A DNA stretch of 64,000 bases from Kumtagia sp963839725 (GTDB taxonomy: Bacteria > Pseudomonadota > Alphaproteobacteria > Rhizobiales > Rhizobiaceae), in assembly GCA_963839725.1 (NCBI GenBank), contig CAWIWT010000006.1, positions 1 through 64,000 on the forward strand, read 5' to 3'. Under the pieces are notes generated by a model, which worked only from the letters and a program-made list of their open reading frames with translations, was not told where the DNA came from and ran no database searches. Shown here one piece after another: positions 1 to 7,757 of the stretch. Every line of letters begins with the position of its first letter. Positions within the stretch are counted from its first letter, which is position 1. A program made the position numbers and the translations under genes.

Positions 1-28
1 CTGTCGCGAGCTGGCAATTATATCGTTG

Positions 29-42
29 GGAAAAGCTTTTCC
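29..42. promoter_or_regulatory. LacI-family-type operator palindrome, copy 1
   Basis: The 14-bp sequence GGAAAAGCTTTTCC is a perfect palindrome. Palindromes of this kind with a central CG or GC are typical LacI-family operators in alphaproteobacteria. The same core recurs 57 bp downstream. No gene starts rightward nearby, so the regulated gene probably lies off the left edge of the window and is read leftwards. The role is inferred; the palindrome is directly visible. Confidence 0.5.
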
Positions 43-86
43 TCTCTCCTGGCACAAACCGGAGGTCAGGTCCGCCAGCTTGTTGG

Positions 87-98
87 GAAAAGCTTTTC
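87..98. promoter_or_regulatory. LacI-family-type operator palindrome, copy 2
   Basis: GAAAAGCTTTTC is a 12-bp perfect palindrome. It lies inside a 17-bp direct repeat (25-41 and 82-98) shared with copy 1. The 57-bp spacing could allow cooperative or looped binding by a LacI-type tetramer. Target gene not visible. Confidence 0.45.
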
Positions 99-221
99 TC
101 AATGTTGATCCTGCGCACAAACCTTCGCGGTTTGCAACTCGCAGGTGGCCGGGAGAAGTTGCCGTCGGTCTCAGGTTTGATGGTGGCCGCCGTCCGGCAC
201 ATGCAGGCGCAGGAGCCGAAG

Positions 222-353
222 GGCGCGATCTTGTCCGACGATGTCGCGGTTTCGAACTACCTGCTGGCCGAGGGCCATGTGAGTTCGGTGCCGGGTTCAG
301 CCTACGGGCTGTCGCCCTTCTTCCGCATCTCGACCGCGACTTCCGACGAATGA
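222..353 (+). pseudogene. C-terminal remnant of an aspartate/aromatic aminotransferase (class I/II)
   Basis: The frame contains VPGSAYGLSPFFRIS followed by TATSDE, the characteristic C-terminal block of PLP-dependent fold type I aminotransferases. The Arg in FRIS is the residue that usually binds the substrate alpha-carboxylate. The reading frame stops straight after TSDE, where full-length relatives continue for about 15-20 residues, and the N-terminal catalytic domain with the PLP lysine is absent. What remains is therefore a tail of about 44 residues. The stop lies next to a possible transposase remnant on the other strand, so the gene may have been cut by an old insertion. The family call is good; the cause of truncation is inferred. 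Confidence 0.7.
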
Positions 354-499
354 CGTTCGATGCCCAATGTCGGCAATCGGAAAGCAGAGTCCCCTGCTGA
401 AGGTCTGCAAAGGGACCCCAACCCCGACCTTCCTGTTTTCCGGAAGAAGGTCTGAGTTGTGTGCGTCAAGTTCTGCAAAATGGGCGGCCATGAAGCTGG

Positions 500-619
500 T
501 CATGCGGCTTGGCGCAGAGCGAGTTTCTTGTGCTCACGCAGGTCGTCCATGTTGATATAGCGGTTGGCCTCCATCCAGTTTTCGTTGGTTTCTACGGCCA
601 GTGCCCTGACGAGGCGCAT
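500..619 (-). pseudogene. Possible C-terminal remnant of a mutator (IS256-like) transposase
   Basis: The last 39 codons read MRLVRALAVETNENWMEANR and end in REHKKLALRQAA before the stop. This resembles, from memory, the C-termini of some mutator-type transposases in Rhizobiales. No catalytic DDE part is present upstream and no second terminus could be defined. The sequence between this stop and the aminotransferase tail may hold the old element end. Weak call: it rests on a short stretch only. Confidence 0.3.
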
Positions 620-775
620 TCGCCCCTCGTCGCCTTCCCGATTGTCGGTAGGCTCGCGCGTACGGAAGCCGACGCTGGCGCCGGCGAAGCCCAGTTCGGG
701 CTCCATATTCCAGCAGGACAAGCAACCGCTCGATAGCGTCCTAGATTATGGGCGATGGAACACCCGCAAGCGAGG

Positions 776-1069
776 CTACAATCGTCTGTGGGTTCGGCTT
801 CCTTCGGTTCGCCTTTGCCAGGACGGCGCTTTGCCGTGCTCCTCAAACATAACCGCCGCGTCGGCCCTCACAGACAGGATTATCTTCCCGTCCTCAACCC
901 TTGCCACGAACATCGCAGGAATGAATTGGTGCGGCTTGCGAGGCTTGTGAGGCTCGCTCGCCGGCTGAACAAGTTCTATCCGATCGCCGTCCACACGATC
1001 CACAATGCCGGCGAGAACGCCATCAGATCCCACGACCTTCGCATTTTTTTCGATGTTTTCTAGCTTCAT
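776..1069 (-). CDS. DUF2171 domain protein
   Basis: A 97-residue protein beginning MKLENIEKNAKVVGSDG. The order of motifs (VVGSDG, then a GIVDRVDGDRIEL strand, then HQFIPAMFVARVEDGKI and a short charged tail) matches the small DUF2171 family of unknown function, which forms PRC-barrel-like beta folds. I chose the internal ATG at 1069 rather than the one at 1099, because GGAGG lies 5 bases before it and homology starts there. The C-terminal 15 or so residues are unlike the family and may be a replaced end. It stands alone between remnants on both sides. Confidence 0.7.
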   Translation of the reverse strand: MKLENIEKNAKVVGSDGVLAGIVDRVDGDRIELVQPASEPHKPRKPHQFIPAMFVARVEDGKIILSVRADAAVMFEEHGKAPSWQRRTEGSRTHRRL

Positions 1070-1315
1070 ACTGACCTCCGTGAAGAGCAGCCTTTTCATG
1101 GTACTGAAATAACTCGCTGCCGGCCCCCTGTGTTCCGTTTCTTCGGAGGGATATTGCCAGCCCAGGCCGACACAGCAATTTTACTCGAGGGCTACAAGGT
1201 CAGGCGTATTCAGGCTGACCACGAGACGCGATCTGAAGGACATCGTGGCCGACCGCCGAAGTGAACCGGACAAAGCCTCACTCGTTACCAATGGTCGCGA
1301 ACTGAGGAAACTCGA

Positions 1316-1651
1316 ATGGCCCCGCGCCCCGCCTGGAAGGGATACCTGAAGCTCTCGCTGGTGACTTGCGCGGTCGAGTTGACCAACGTCGTCACACATG
1401 CCGAAAAAGTTTCCTTTCACGTTCTGAACCGCAAGACCGGTAACACAGTCAACTGAATCTATGTCAATTCCGAGACCGGGAAGCCCCATGGCGATGATGA
1501 CGAGATCAAGGGTTACGAGGTCAGCGACGGCGATTTCGTCAGCATTGAAGAAAACGAAATCGAGGCCGTGCAGATCGAGCCATCGCATACAATAAATCTT
1601 GACGGGTTCGTCGAGGGTTGCACTTGCAGCGCGAATATCTCGTCACGATAG
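1316..1651 (+). pseudogene. ku: Remnant of a bacterial Ku (non-homologous end joining) gene
   Basis: From ATG 1316 the frame reads MAPRPAWKGYLKLSLVTC, then a segment with EKVSFHVLNRKTGN, then GKPH.. EIKGYE and INLDGFV, in the order of the N-terminal beta-barrel of bacterial Ku proteins. An in-frame TGA at 1454-1456 lies where relatives continue from the GN.V block into the YV block. After DGFV (about position 1616) similarity is lost and the frame ends at TAG 1649. Bacterial Ku is roughly 260-300 residues and works with ligase LigD; neither the C-terminal dimerisation part nor LigD is here. Clear remnant, no longer functional. Confidence 0.85.
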
Positions 1652-1720
1652 GCAGAAGGCGCTAGTGTCCAAGACTTCGAAACGCTTGCCCGCCGGCTGT
1701 TTGTTGATGGGGGGAGAACC

Positions 1721-2011
1721 TTGGACCTGCAAACCTTCAAAGACTCGATTGCGGATCGGGAGCCGCCCGTTGACCTGTCGCCTGCCCTGCAAGCACTGTG
1801 GTGGGATGCGAAAGGCGACTGGGATAAGGCGCACGAGAGTGCACAGGAGCGAGACGACAGGCCGGGCATGCTGGTGCACGCATACTTGCATCGAAAAGAG
1901 GGCGACCCCTCAAATGCCGCATATTGGTACCAACGCGCTGGAGCGGCCCTGCCCAGCCAAAGGCTTGACGAAGAATGGGAAGCCTTGGTGCGGAAGTTTT
2001 TGGTGCCGTGA
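1721..2011 (+). CDS. Conserved hypothetical protein, about 96 aa
   Basis: A short protein with no signal peptide. It has a Trp- and charge-rich motif ALWWDAKGDWDKAHE followed by GMLVHAYLHRKEGDPSNAAY and WYQRAG. The pattern of paired helices with W, A and Y at regular spacing resembles a single tetratricopeptide-like unit. Proteins with this signature are widespread as unnamed genes, so I believe it is real, but I know no function. Translation starts at TTG 1721, preceded by a GGGGGGAG run 5 bases upstream. It sits between the Ku remnant and the betaine-binding protein operon. Confidence 0.7.
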   Translation: MDLQTFKDSIADREPPVDLSPALQALWWDAKGDWDKAHESAQERDDRPGMLVHAYLHRKEGDPSNAAYWYQRAGAALPSQRLDEEWEALVRKFLVP

Positions 2012-2180
2012 GACGACAAGGTGACCGGGGCGTGCACCGGTCGACATGGATCAAGCCGGTTTCTCCTTCAAAAAGACGAAGCCCTTGACGGCCGGTTAAA
2101 AGTTTTGGTTTGGCACGGCGACGTTTCTGTCTAGGATGAAATCGCCTTTGGCATCGGCCAAATGTTCTGAGGTGTGAGGC

Positions 2181-3128
2181 ATGATTTTGCGACGAATGCT
2201 CATAGCGGCAACCTCCATCTTGTCGATAACCGCGTCATCCGCAGCCGCCGATTTGGTTATCGCCATGCCCAATTGGCCCTCCGGACAGGCCGGCGCGCAT
2301 ATCCTTAAACTCGCAATAGCTAAGAAATTCGGCCTCGACGCCGAGGTAACGGAGCTTGGAACCATACTCGCCTTCGCCGGCATGCAATCGGGCGAGGTCG
2401 ACGTCGTGCCGGAGGTTTGGCGACCTAATTTCGATGATCTTGTGGCACGCTACGGAGCCGATGGGGCGAAAAGCGTGGTGGTCAGTCACCTCGCTGTGCC
2501 TGCATGGCAGGGCCTGTGCGCCACGCAGGACGCGGCGGAGGCAGGCATCAACAATGTCTCGGACCTCAGCGACGAGAGCAAGTCCACCATGCTCGACACC
2601 GATGGAGATGGGCGCGGCGAGATATGGATAGGCGCCTCCACCTGGAAGTCCACCGGAATAGAGCGGGTGCGCGCCAACAGCTATGGCTATGCGGATACGG
2701 TGACGCTGGTCGAGGCCGAGGAAGACGTGGCCATGGCCGCTGTCGACGCCGCAGTGGCGACCGGCCGGCCGATGGTCTTCTACTGCTACGCGCCCCATCA
2801 CGTGTTCAAGCTTCATAACTTGGTGCGCCTGATTGAACCCCCATACGATCCGGGAAAGTGGAATATCGTTGCCGAGACCGATCCGCTCTGGATATCGAAA
2901 TCCAGCGCGCCAGTCGCTTGGGGTCCTGTCCAGTTCCAAATTGCCTATTCCGCGGCGTTCGCTGCGAAGCATGCCGATATTGCTGCATTCCTGGAGAAAG
3001 TGGACTTCAAGCCGGATGAGATCTCGGCCATGAGCTATGCGCTCCAGGTCGACCGCCAACTTCCCTCAGACTATGCAAAGGCCTGGGTGGAGCAGAACCG
3101 AAGCCGCGTCGAGGAATGGGGACGGTGA
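2181..3128 (+). CDS. Glycine betaine/proline-type ABC transporter substrate-binding protein
   Basis: A 315-residue periplasmic protein of the OpuAC/ProX family, which binds quaternary amines such as glycine betaine, choline or proline betaine. Residues 1-23 form a signal peptide ending ASSAAA. Mature-domain landmarks include MPNWPSGQAGAHI, VDVVPEVWRPN and IGASTWKST, typical of the family's two-lobe fold with aromatic ligand contacts. No permease or ATPase gene is adjacent, so it may serve a transporter elsewhere or act as an orphan receptor. GAGGTGTGAGG lies just before the ATG. The stop codon overlaps the next gene's ATG by one base, so it heads a three-gene operon with an L,D-transpeptidase and a lipoprotein. 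Confidence 0.85.
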   Translation: MILRRMLIAATSILSITASSAAADLVIAMPNWPSGQAGAHILKLAIAKKFGLDAEVTELGTILAFAGMQSGEVDVVPEVWRPNFDDLVARYGADGAKSVVVSHLAVPAWQGLCATQDAAEAGINNVSDLSDESKSTMLDTDGDGRGEIWIGASTWKSTGIERVRANSYGYADTVTLVEAEEDVAMAAVDAAVATGRPMVFYCYAPHHVFKLHNLVRLIEPPYDPGKWNIVAETDPLWISKSSAPVAWGPVQFQIAYSAAFAAKHADIAAFLEKVDFKPDEISAMSYALQVDRQLPSDYAKAWVEQNRSRVEEWGR

Positions 3129-3802
3129 TGGCTGGAAACTTCGTCCGCAGGCGTCGGCTGGTCTTCTTGGCGATCCTGTTGTCGGCCTTCGGGTTTGGCA
3201 TATCGAACGCAATCGCTGACACGGAAATCTACGATTCCAAAACGCGCAAATGGGTGAAGTACGACCGCGCGACCGCACGCAAAATGTTCGCCCGAAACAA
3301 GCAGCCACCTGAGGCTTTCCGGCCCCAGGTTGTGAAGTTCAGGACCGCCGAGAAGCCGGGCACAATCATCATCGATGGAAATCAGCATTTTCTTTACCTG
3401 GTCCAGCCTGGGCACCAGGCGATCAGGTACGGAATAGGCGTCGGCCGCGAGGGTTTTGGGTGGGCGGGGATAGTGAGGGTGGGCCGCATGGCTGAATGGC
3501 CGACTTGGACACCCCCGTCCGAAATGGTGGCGCGAGACCCTAATGCCGTCAAATGGGCGGCAGGCATGCCAGGAGGACCTGACAATCCGCTTGGCGCTCG
3601 CGCGCTTTATCTGTACGAGGGCGATCAGGACACGATCTACCGCATCCACGGCACTCCGGAGCCCTGGACCATTGGCCTTGATGTCTCTTCCGGCTGCATA
3701 CGTATGAACAATGACGACATTACGGACTTGCACTCGCGCATCGAGGTTGGCGCAAAGGTTATCGTGCTGATGCAGGGGGCTGCACTCTACAAAGGCGTGT
3801 AG
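3128..3802 (+). CDS. L,D-transpeptidase (YkuD/ErfK family), exported
   Basis: A 224-residue protein with an N-terminal signal sequence (RRRR followed by a hydrophobic run and NAIADT). It carries a YkuD catalytic domain with the motif YRIHGT and, further on, SSGCIRM, which supplies the His and the nucleophilic Cys. Such enzymes form 3-3 crosslinks in peptidoglycan or attach proteins to it. The segment AEKPGTIIIDGNQHFLYLV is the usual start of the domain. The ATG at 3128 overlaps the upstream stop (TGATG), so translation is probably coupled to the betaine-binding protein; an ATG at 3116 is possible but less likely. Rhizobiales carry many paralogues, so the exact role is open. Confidence 0.9.
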   Translation: MAGNFVRRRRLVFLAILLSAFGFGISNAIADTEIYDSKTRKWVKYDRATARKMFARNKQPPEAFRPQVVKFRTAEKPGTIIIDGNQHFLYLVQPGHQAIRYGIGVGREGFGWAGIVRVGRMAEWPTWTPPSEMVARDPNAVKWAAGMPGGPDNPLGARALYLYEGDQDTIYRIHGTPEPWTIGLDVSSGCIRMNNDDITDLHSRIEVGAKVIVLMQGAALYKGV

Positions 3803-3829
3803 CCCAGGCGGGAGGATGGAGGGAAATCG

Positions 3830-4150
3830 ATGCCGAAATCGCAAGCATCAAGCCGGGCCTTTCTTCTTACGGCGGCACTGTTGACGCCGCTTATGGTGGC
3901 TGGTTGCGTCTCGTCACCCGAGCCAGAGGAGCTGGCCCGGACGACGTTGCAGACAGCGCCCGCCGATCTCCAGCTGCTCTGTGCAAATGCTGTCGCCAAA
4001 CAAAGCGGCGTGGCCTCGGACAAGGTGCTGCCGGTGAGTTCCCGGCAGGTCGATACCAAGTCGTTTCAGGTTGAGCTGGATGCAGCTGGGAAGAAACATA
4101 GCTGCGTCGTCGACAACGAAGGAAACGTGAGTTCCTTGACGGCGCTTTGA
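3830..4150 (+). CDS. Small lipoprotein, about 106 aa
   Basis: The N-terminus is a lipoprotein signal with a hydrophobic stretch and lipobox VAGC (Cys at residue 26). The mature part is about 80 residues with two further cysteines in LLCANAV and HSCVVD, which might form a disulfide, and ends DNEGNVSSLTAL. GGAGG lies 8 to 13 bases before the ATG. It follows the L,D-transpeptidase by 27 bp and is probably the last gene of that operon, which suggests a role at the cell envelope. No family recognised. Confidence 0.8.
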   Translation: MPKSQASSRAFLLTAALLTPLMVAGCVSSPEPEELARTTLQTAPADLQLLCANAVAKQSGVASDKVLPVSSRQVDTKSFQVELDAAGKKHSCVVDNEGNVSSLTAL

Positions 4151-4321
4151 CGAAATGCTGACCGATTTCGAGTGCCCCGTAGGCGCGCGCTGGCTGTCTC
4201 GGGCTGCGTGGAACTCGGCGCCTGGCGCTCGCGTTTCCCGAATCATTTCTCTGGTGCTGAAGGCCTAACTGCGAGGGGCGTGCAGGGCTTGTTGTTCGCC
4301 AGCCGCAAAGCGTGCCAGCGA

Positions 4322-4344
4322 GCAGGGTATCCCTGCCCGCTTTT
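4322..4344. terminator. Possible short hairpin terminator
   Basis: GCAGGG TAT CCCTGC forms a 6-bp perfect stem, followed 4 bases later by TTTT on the plus strand. It lies downstream of the lipoprotein gene and just beyond the stop of the minus-strand sugar-binding remnant, so it could end transcription from the left. The stem is short and the T run modest. Confidence 0.3.
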
Positions 4345-4355
4345 ATGTATGTCGA

Positions 4356-4694
4356 TTACTTGGCGATACAGGTATCGACGTTTTCCGGCGTGCAGACGTC
4401 GAGACCGGTATAGGTCGGGTCGGAAGGTGCAGCCTTGCCGTCCGTCACGTCCTTCAAAGCGAACATTGTCTTGTAGCCCATCTCGAACGGACGTTGTCCG
4501 ACCTGGCCAAGCGAAAGCCCTTCCTTCATTTGGTCAATCTGAATGGGCAGCGTGTCGGCAACGACGAGAGCCAGCTGCTTTTTGCCGATCTAGTCCTTGA
4601 ACGGCTCAACAGCAGCGCGGTTGGCATCGGGTACGAATTGCGGGAAACCGCCCGTCGGCGTGAACGCGTCGACCATCTCCGGGACGCGGCTGCC
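4356..4694 (-). pseudogene. C-terminal remnant of a sugar ABC transporter substrate-binding protein
   Basis: Read on the minus strand, the frame gives MVDAFTPTGGFPQFVPDANR, then an in-frame TAG after PFKD, then IGKKQL and ending LDVCTPENVDTCIAK before TAA at 4356. This matches the C-terminal third of a rhizobial periplasmic sugar-binding protein subfamily with a conserved Cys pair near the end. The N-terminal two thirds, including the signal peptide, are missing, and an internal stop breaks the rest (complement of about 4590-4592). No partner permease or ATPase is present. Decay, not a single sequence error, is the simplest reading because both a truncation and a stop occur. Confidence 0.75.
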
Positions 4695-4827
4695 ACGACT
4701 TGGAGGCTTTCCTCAGGCGATGGCATTAGTTTGTGCCCATCGCGGTAGCGGATTTGGTTTGCTCGCCCGCAAGCTTGTCATTGCCGTGCGGGCTTCGTAG
4801 ATTTCACCTGTCACATGGAGCGCCGAT

Positions 4828-4965
4828 ATGAGACTAAACTTGGTCCTTGTCGCCATGGCCGCGCTACTGATGACCGGGTGCGTGTCCCGCGAAGAGGAGT
4901 ACACCGATCCGCCGTGCGGCGTTAAGGAAACGGAGGCCGGTCTTTGCAAGGAGCCGGTATATTAG
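4828..4965 (+). CDS. Very small lipoprotein, 45 aa
   Basis: ATG 4828 opens a 45-codon frame: MRLNLVLVAMAALLMTGC followed by VSREEEYTDPP, a Cys-Gly-Val, and GLCKEPVY. Residues 1-17 are a classical lipoprotein signal with lipobox MTGC. The mature peptide is only 28 residues with two extra cysteines. Small entericidin-like or peptidoglycan-associated lipoproteins are common in Rhizobiales, but I recognise no family here. The Shine-Dalgarno (GGAGCG) is weak. Support comes from the signal and lipobox, which are unlikely to arise by chance in this layout. Confidence 0.55.
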   Translation: MRLNLVLVAMAALLMTGCVSREEEYTDPPCGVKETEAGLCKEPVY

Positions 4966-5006
4966 CCAGCGAAAATCGCTCCAGGCGGCTCAATGCCGAG
5001 CGGGAT

Positions 5007-5180
5007 TCAGGCGTGCTCCTTCAGCGCCAGATTGCGTTTGTGGACCTCGCAAACGTAGTCGGAATTGGTTTCTTCTTCCGTGAAATGACAGAAGCCGGAG
5101 TTGCCATCCAGGGCTTGCCAGTGAATGCAGGTCTTGCAACGGCGGTTCTGCGGAACAGGAAACTGAATAACGTTCGTCAT
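5007..5180 (-). CDS. Small Cys-rich protein, 57 aa
   Basis: MTNVIQFPVPQNRRCKTCIH begins a soluble 57-residue protein with four cysteines (CKTC, FCHF, YVCEVH) and two histidines close to them. The arrangement CxxC...C...C suggests a zinc or iron-sulfur site. The frame is open upstream to 5375, but the ATG at 5180 gives the compact Cys domain, and VIQFP near the start is common in rhizobial small proteins. No function known to me; neighbours are remnants and a PhzF gene. Confidence 0.55.
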   Translation of the reverse strand: MTNVIQFPVPQNRRCKTCIHWQALDGNSGFCHFTEEETNSDYVCEVHKRNLALKEHA

Positions 5181-5427
5181 CTTGCTTCTGGGAGCTGCGG
5201 GAAATCCGCATTTTCCTTGGTCTAAACGACTTGGGGGCCGAGTTCGATCCATGCTTGTGCCGAAAGAGGACAATTGACGGCGAAATCCGTTGATAACCAC
5301 GTTCTTCGACGGCAACGCCCTCTCAACACCTCTCTCAAGCAAAAACGCATCGCGTGGGTCCGCTATTCTCGACACCGCCCCCGGCCTCCCAATCTGCTCA
5401 CGAGACGCGGTCTGTGCCGGCTGCCGA

Positions 5428-6336
5428 CTACGCGAAGAGCGTGCCTTCGGCCACCTTCACCGCCTGGCCGCCTATCCGTGCGCTCTCGATTGCGCCCTTC
5501 ACCATGTCGATCTCCAGCCGAATGCGCGATGGCCGGCCCATCTCGATGCCCTGCTCGATCCAGAGCCGTGTCGTACCGTCGACTGGCTTGTCGAAATGCG
5601 CGACCGCGCCGGCGAAGGCTGCCGCAGCCGATCCCGTTGCCGGATCTTCGTAGGAGGGATTGCCCGGGACGAACATGCGCGCGTGAAAGGTGCTATCGTG
5701 ATACACAGTCTCGCGGCAATAGACATAAGCGGAAGCCACCGCGCTGCCGCTTTTTGCGGGCGAGATCTCCATCCAGGCAGCGTTGTCGAGCTGTACCTTT
5801 GCAGCAGCCTTGAGGCCGGAAACCGGGACCGTAACGTACGGTACGCCAGCGGACCAATACGAAACGCGATGGTTCTCGAAGCCGATATCCTGCGGATCGA
5901 GGCCCAGTGCGGCGCCAACGACATTCGCATCAACACTGAACGAGAGCGCTTCCGGCAGCTTGGCCAGACTAAACTCGGCAAAGCCGGTGCCGTTGGAACG
6001 ACCGACGGCGCACACCACCGGGCCGATGTTTTCTTCCAGCACGAATATCTGCGGCGACGTACTTCCGGCGAGTTCGGCAAGCGCAATGGCCGTTCCCACA
6101 GTCGGGTGCCCGGCGAAAGGCATCTCGTAATCCGGCGTGAAAATACGCACCCGCGCCTTGTGCTTGGGATCTTCAGGAGGTCCGACGAAGGTCGATTCCG
6201 ACAGATTGAACTCGCGCGCGATACGCTGCATGGCGTCCGCATCCAGCCCCTGGCAATCGAGCAAAACGCCAAGCGGATTGCCCGTCAGCGCCTTGTCGGT
6301 GAATACGTCGTAGACCACATAGCGGCGACCTTGCAT
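5428..6336 (-). CDS. PhzF family protein (phenazine biosynthesis-like isomerase/epimerase)
   Basis: A 302-residue protein of the PhzF fold, two diaminopimelate-epimerase-like halves. Visible landmarks are YDVFTD and LTGNPLGV at the N-terminus, FNLSESTF with the Glu used for acid-base chemistry, PFAGHPTVGTA, and DPATGSAA in the second half. The family includes trans-2,3-dihydro-3-hydroxyanthranilate isomerase, but most members have no assigned substrate, and no phenazine genes are nearby. I set the start at ATG 6336, preceded by AGGGAC; an earlier ATG at 6366 lacks conserved sequence. It is divergent from the MacA-like gene, the two sharing a promoter region of about 130 bp. Confidence 0.85.
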   Translation of the reverse strand: MQGRRYVVYDVFTDKALTGNPLGVLLDCQGLDADAMQRIAREFNLSESTFVGPPEDPKHKARVRIFTPDYEMPFAGHPTVGTAIALAELAGSTSPQIFVLEENIGPVVCAVGRSNGTGFAEFSLAKLPEALSFSVDANVVGAALGLDPQDIGFENHRVSYWSAGVPYVTVPVSGLKAAAKVQLDNAAWMEISPAKSGSAVASAYVYCRETVYHDSTFHARMFVPGNPSYEDPATGSAAAAFAGAVAHFDKPVDGTTRLWIEQGIEMGRPSRIRLEIDMVKGAIESARIGGQAVKVAEGTLFA

Positions 6337-6464
6337 CGTCCCTGCCCTCAAATCCGCCAAAAACATGAGCGAAATTTAACTTGCAATCCCGCCGCTTACA
6401 CATGACCTGTGATAGACGAAGGGACTATCAGAGCGTCGTTTGCTCAAACGCATAGGGGTCCGCA

Positions 6465-7757
6465 ATGGACCAAATTGTCAATCGGCCAAGCGCGGATAGC
6501 CTGCCGTTGATCGAAGAAGAACTCGGCTTGAACCGCAAGGCGGAGACCGCCTGGCGCCGGGTGGTTTGGCGCAGCCTTCTTGCACTTGTCCTCTTTGCCG
6601 CTATCGCCGCCGGCGCTTGGTGGTGGTGGACCGCACCGTCGCAGACCCCGACTTCCTTTACTACTGTGCCGGTCACGCGCGGCGACCTCACCGTGGAGGT
6701 CTCCGCCACCGGCACGCTGCAGCCGTTGATCCAGGTGGATATTTCCAGTGAATTGTCCGGCGTCATGCGCACCGTCGCGGTCAATGAAAACGATTCGGTG
6801 AAGAAGGGAGACGTGCTCGCCGCGCTAGACACGGTTCGCATCGCCGCCAATGTTGACCGGGCGAAGGCTTCCGTGCAAGTCGCGCAAGCCCAGATCGGAC
6901 AGGCCCAGACGACGCTGAAAGAGGCCGAGCAGACGCTGACGCGCGCGCAGCGACTGTCGGATCGCGGCATGGTCGCTCAGCAGGCCCTCGACACTGCGAT
7001 TGCGGCACGCGACCGGGCTTCGGCCGCCGTCGCCGTCGCGGAGGCAAACCTCGCCATCGCCGACGCCGATTTGAAGCTCCAGGAAGCCGACTTCCAAAAA
7101 AGCACCATCTACGCGCCCATCGACGGCATCGTTCTGACGCGTTCGGTAGATCCCGGCCAGACAGTCGCCTCCTCGCTGCAGGCACCGGTGCTGTTCGTGA
7201 TCGCCGCCGACCTCAAGAACATGGAATTGAAGGCCGCAATCGACGAAGCCGACATCGGCGCGGTGAGGCCCGGCCAAGGCGCGCGCTTCACCGTCGATGC
7301 CTTTCCGGATCGTCGCTTCAATGCCGACATCCGCGACATTTCCTTCGCGTCGGTGACGACCGAGGGCGTGGTGACCTATGATGCCCGTCTCGACGTTCAG
7401 AACAATCAGCTTCTGCTGCGGCCCGGCATGACAGCGACAGTCGAAGTGGTCACTCGCGAAGCCAGGGACGTTCTGGCGATCCCGAGTGCGGCCTTCCGCT
7501 ACAGCCCGCCGGCCCGTGACGTTGACCAGGGCTGGAGCCTGCAGCGGCTGTTCATGCCGCGCATGGGCCGTCCGCGCGGCAACCGCCAGCAAACGCGCGA
7601 GCCGGATGGCACGCGCGCGGTCTATGTGCTGAAAGATGGGCAGCCCGTAAAGGTACAGGTGAAGACTGGCTCGACCGATGGTGAAAAGACTGAGATTCTC
7701 TCCGGCATTTCGGAGGGCGATCAGGTGATCACCGGCACGCGCGAGGCGCGCAACTGA
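6465..7757 (+). CDS. macA: Periplasmic adaptor subunit (HlyD/MacA-like) of an ABC exporter
   Basis: A 430-residue membrane fusion protein. A single transmembrane segment at about residues 38-58 is followed by the biotinyl-lipoyl half motif (VSATGTLQPLIQVDISSELS), a coiled-coil hairpin at about 125-205 rich in Ala and Gln, and the second lipoyl half (STIYAPIDGIVLTRSVDPG). Beta-barrel and membrane-proximal domains follow. It bridges an inner membrane ABC pump to an outer membrane channel. Its TGA overlaps the ATG of the ATPase gene (ATGA), so the three genes form one operon. Macrolides are the classical MacAB substrates, but this subfamily may export peptides or siderophores. Confidence 0.85.
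   Translation: MDQIVNRPSADSLPLIEEELGLNRKAETAWRRVVWRSLLALVLFAAIAAGAWWWWTAPSQTPTSFTTVPVTRGDLTVEVSATGTLQPLIQVDISSELSGVMRTVAVNENDSVKKGDVLAALDTVRIAANVDRAKASVQVAQAQIGQAQTTLKEAEQTLTRAQRLSDRGMVAQQALDTAIAARDRASAAVAVAEANLAIADADLKLQEADFQKSTIYAPIDGIVLTRSVDPGQTVASSLQAPVLFVIAADLKNMELKAAIDEADIGAVRPGQGARFTVDAFPDRRFNADIRDISFASVTTEGVVTYDARLDVQNNQLLLRPGMTATVEVVTREARDVLAIPSAAFRYSPPARDVDQGWSLQRLFMPRMGRPRGNRQQTREPDGTRAVYVLKDGQPVKVQVKTGSTDGEKTEILSGISEGDQVITGTREARN

Noticed and set aside
2235..3059. A 274-codon minus-strand frame opposite the betaine-binding protein
   Set aside because: Antisense shadow; the plus strand has signal peptide and family motifs.
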